A DNA stretch of 64,000 nt from Clostridiales bacterium GWF2_38_85 (GTDB lineage: Bacteria; Bacillota; Clostridia; Oscillospirales; CAG-382), in NCBI GenBank assembly GCA_001797275.1, contig MGOY01000014.1, positions 62,001-126,000 of the forward strand, read 5' to 3'. The position numbers and the translations under genes were made by a program. Below, one piece after another: positions 62,020 to 64,000 of the stretch. Position 1 is the first letter of the stretch. The number at the start of each line of letters is the position of its first letter. The notes beneath the pieces are model-generated. The model had not been told where the DNA came from. It ran no database searches and was given only the letters and a program-made list of their open reading frames with translations.

Positions 62020-63420
62020 TCAAATAGAAAACGCCGCATCAGCGTAACATTGTCCGACTTGTTTAATTAGCTCCGAAAGCTTAATGCGAAAATTTCTATT
62101 TAAAAGTGCCTTACGGTCTGCATCAAAAAAATATCCACCCTGAAAGTCTAATATTTTTTGTATTGCCTTATTTTCTTTATTATATGCCTGATTAAGTTTT
62201 TCAATTTGTATTTTCATATCGGGGCAGATTTTCAATGCGCGTTCCAAATAACTTTGTTTATTGTACATGTTAGTTCCAACCATAACCATGCAGCTTCCGT
62301 ATGTATCTAAAGGTCTTGCGAGCATGCTCTCATCTTGAAAATTTTCATCGCATAATAATGAATCTGCCCAATCTTCAAATGCTTGTTTACCGAAGCTGGT
62401 TTTTTCTGTTGACTGTAGCGAAGCCAACTTTGGAATGTTTAATATTGAACGTCGAATACTATCAGATATAGAAGGCGTATTTATCTTCTTTTTTATAAAT
62501 ACCAATCCCTCTGATCTATCCAACCCGTTTCTTTTCTGAAAAAATTCATTGGATAATTCAAGATCCATGGGGTTATCTTCCTTAACCTCATCTGTAAATT
62601 GAGACCATCCTATTAATACATCGCCATTCTCATCGTAGCCAAATATAATTGAACAAGTTGGGGGTCCGACTATACCGAATGTAAGTACGGGATAACCTTT
62701 ATCTATTGATTCAACAATTCTTCTGACATACTCCGGCTTGTTTCTCTGTATATCATCTTCGTGAATATATTCGAATTCATATCCGCAGGCATCAAATGCA
62801 GCTCGAATAGGCACTTGTGTATTCCGGCATTTTAATGAATATTCATTATTATATTGCCAATCTGGTTTACCCCATGTTTGTGTAAATAAATCACCCGTTA
62901 TTCCGGCAAAAAAAGTGAAATTATAGTTCTCATTTTCGTTAAATGCCCTCATGACGGTACGCATACAACTGTCGAACATATAATTTTCTGATTGAACATC
63001 ACATAATTTAACAATATTGGGTATTAGCTTTCTAGTCATTATAAATCCACCTTTTATGTTTATTTGTATTGTGAGTGGACTAAAATATTTCAGATTATCG
63101 TTCGATTCACGCGCAACTGAAGGAGTAATACCATGAAATCGCATAAACGCTTTGGTAAAGCTCTCAGGAGAATCGTATCCATATTTCAAAGCAACATCAA
63201 TGACTTTGGATTTTAATACAGATAATTCATGACCGGCAAGCGTTAATCTTCTGTTTCGAATATAATCGCTTATGGTAAAACCTGTAACAATACTGAATAT
63301 TCTTTGAAAGTGATGATTTGATGAATATAAATATTTTGCAATCACTTCGTTGCAAATATCATCCGTTAAATTGTCTTCAATAAAGTTTATTGCTTTTTGT
63401 GTGTCATTAATCCAATCCAT
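62020..63420 (-). CDS. AraC-type HTH regulator fused to a BtrH/C39-like domain
   Basis: A 466-aa protein with an atypical order. The N-terminal ~110 residues are an AraC/XylS DNA-binding domain (IEDNLTDDICNEVIAKYLYSSNHHFQRIFSIVTGFTISDYIRNRRLT, VIDVALKYGYDSPESFTKAFMRFHGITPS). The remaining ~340 residues resemble a papain-like C39/BtrH-type module: NYNFTFFAGITGDLFTQTW, NTQVPIRAAFDACGYEFEYI, KGYPVLTFGIVGPPTCSIIFGYDENGDVLIGWSQF, and a helical C-terminal part. A catalytic Cys/His pair is not obvious, so a ligand-binding role is possible. An ATG at 63420 begins the HTH. The second-domain assignment is tentative. Confidence 0.75.
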   Translation of the reverse strand: MDWINDTQKAINFIEDNLTDDICNEVIAKYLYSSNHHFQRIFSIVTGFTISDYIRNRRLTLAGHELSVLKSKVIDVALKYGYDSPESFTKAFMRFHGITPSVARESNDNLKYFSPLTIQINIKGGFIMTRKLIPNIVKLCDVQSENYMFDSCMRTVMRAFNENENYNFTFFAGITGDLFTQTWGKPDWQYNNEYSLKCRNTQVPIRAAFDACGYEFEYIHEDDIQRNKPEYVRRIVESIDKGYPVLTFGIVGPPTCSIIFGYDENGDVLIGWSQFTDEVKEDNPMDLELSNEFFQKRNGLDRSEGLVFIKKKINTPSISDSIRRSILNIPKLASLQSTEKTSFGKQAFEDWADSLLCDENFQDESMLARPLDTYGSCMVMVGTNMYNKQSYLERALKICPDMKIQIEKLNQAYNKENKAIQKILDFQGGYFFDADRKALLNRNFRIKLSELIKQVGQCYADAAFSI

Positions 63421-63622
63421 TTTAGTTCCTCACTTCATGAATATATAATAAATTAAATAATAGATTAAATCCTGTCTTTTTGTGCTTTAATCTGTCCATA
63501 ATATAAATTTTCTCCGTATCCTTGCCACTTGCCTTTCGTCAAGGTTATATTAATTATTATATAGTTTAACATACTTTTTTGAATATTTCAATGTAAGGTG
63601 GACAAAATATTAGGTTTTAGTA

Positions 63623-63651
63623 TTGACATTCTAAGTTGCACGGGTTAAAAT
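63623..63651 (+). promoter_or_regulatory. Promoter of the NUDIX gene
   Basis: TTGACA 63623-63628, 17 nt, TAAAAT 63646-63651. The -10 overlaps the ATG at 63650, so translation probably starts at the downstream TTG 63686. Confidence 0.65.
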
Positions 63652-63685
63652 GGACATTATTTGTGTTTATTTGGAAGCTTCAAGT

Positions 63686-64000
63686 TTGAGAAAAATCGAT
63701 TTACGATTCAATGAAGATAATAAACTTTTTGGTTTTCGTAGTACTGGTGTGTTAATTCACAACGGACGGATATTGATTCAAAGGGGCGTTGACGATACTG
63801 AATTTGCTTTACCGGGCGGTTGTGTTGCTTGGGGTGAAACGAGTGCTGAAACTCTCGTGCGTGAATTTAAAGAGGAACTTGGTGTAGATATAGTTATTAA
63901 AAGATTAATATGGGTTGAAGAGGTTTTTTGGAAATGGGGAGATAAAAATGCTCACACTCTTTGCCATTATCATTTGATTGCTTTGACAGATGTTTCACAG
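63686..64000 (+). CDS. NUDIX hydrolase, truncated at the window end
   Basis: A frame open to the end of the window (105 codons from TTG 63686; 117 if ATG 63650 is used). The NUDIX box is GCVAWGETSAETLVREFKEELGV, with the G...E...REx2EE pattern. It is preceded by FGFRSTGVLIHNGRILIQRGVDDTEFALPGG, the fold entrance. GGAAG lies 8 nt before TTG 63686, and the promoter overlaps ATG 63650, so the TTG start is favoured. Substrate cannot be told. Confidence 0.88.
   Translation, partial: MRKIDLRFNEDNKLFGFRSTGVLIHNGRILIQRGVDDTEFALPGGCVAWGETSAETLVREFKEELGVDIVIKRLIWVEEVFWKWGDKNAHTLCHYHLIALTDVSQ

Overview
The window reads as a chromosomal segment of an anaerobic, endospore-forming, AT-rich Gram-positive bacterium of the class Clostridia, probably an uncultured Oscillospirales/Ruminococcaceae-like organism. 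This is inferred from gene content: NADH-linked [FeFe] hydrogenase subunits, pyruvate formate-lyase with its activase, a flavodiiron protein, the SCIFF peptide with its radical SAM maturase, and a spore germination locus with Csp-type subtilases and a SleC-like cortex lytic enzyme. Ribosome binding sites are strong, and several genes appear to start with TTG or GTG.

Layout. 1-2.7 kb: end of hydB and a complete hydA, then tRNA-Lys(CTT). 3-8.4 kb: a nonsense-mutated four-helix-bundle gene, a Gfo/Idh/MocA oxidoreductase, an AbrB regulator, a HAD-IIA phosphatase, an M55 aminopeptidase and a zinc-ribbon membrane protein. 8.5-15.6 kb: germination locus with three tandem subtilases, a small leading ORF and a divergent sleC-like gene. 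15.7-24.7 kb: WalJ/YycJ-type hydrolase, galactokinase, pyridoxamine kinase, Na/Pi transporter, ClpC and a CuAO-like anchored protein. 24.7-33.4 kb: an envelope glycosylation operon (GtrA, flavoprotein, GT-C-like protein), a padR-DUF1700-DUF4097 operon, and an ECF sigma factor with a membrane-anchored partner. 34-38.3 kb: pflB, pflA and a flavodiiron protein.

38.3-50.3 kb: phosphoesterase lipoprotein, DUF3267, GNAT, a two-ACT/metallo-beta-lactamase fusion, a membrane nucleotide-sugar dehydratase, a NimA-like flavoprotein, a NYN RNase-like protein, the wreck of a rhamnose catabolic operon (deleted rhaB, a rhaA'-'rhaD junction and the tail of an AraC regulator), a lipid kinase and a lipoprotein. 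50.3-64 kb: yebC, argS, an amino-acid ABC transporter, SCIFF maturase and SCIFF peptide, PHP and amidohydrolase proteins, a mannonate-oxidoreductase-like SDR, a large surface phosphodiester glycosidase, an AraC fusion protein and the start of a NUDIX gene.

Two families of roughly 105-bp terminal-inverted-repeat elements recur through the intergenic regions (family A, 8 copies; family B, 4 copies). They look like MITE-type or palindromic intergenic elements. One family A copy abuts the AraC remnant upstream of the decayed rhamnose genes. The best leads for new biology are these repeats, the triple Csp-SleC locus with its small unknown ORF, the nested-hairpin intergenic RNAs inside the hyd and pfl operons, and two unusual domain fusions (ACT-ACT-MBL and AraC-papain-like).
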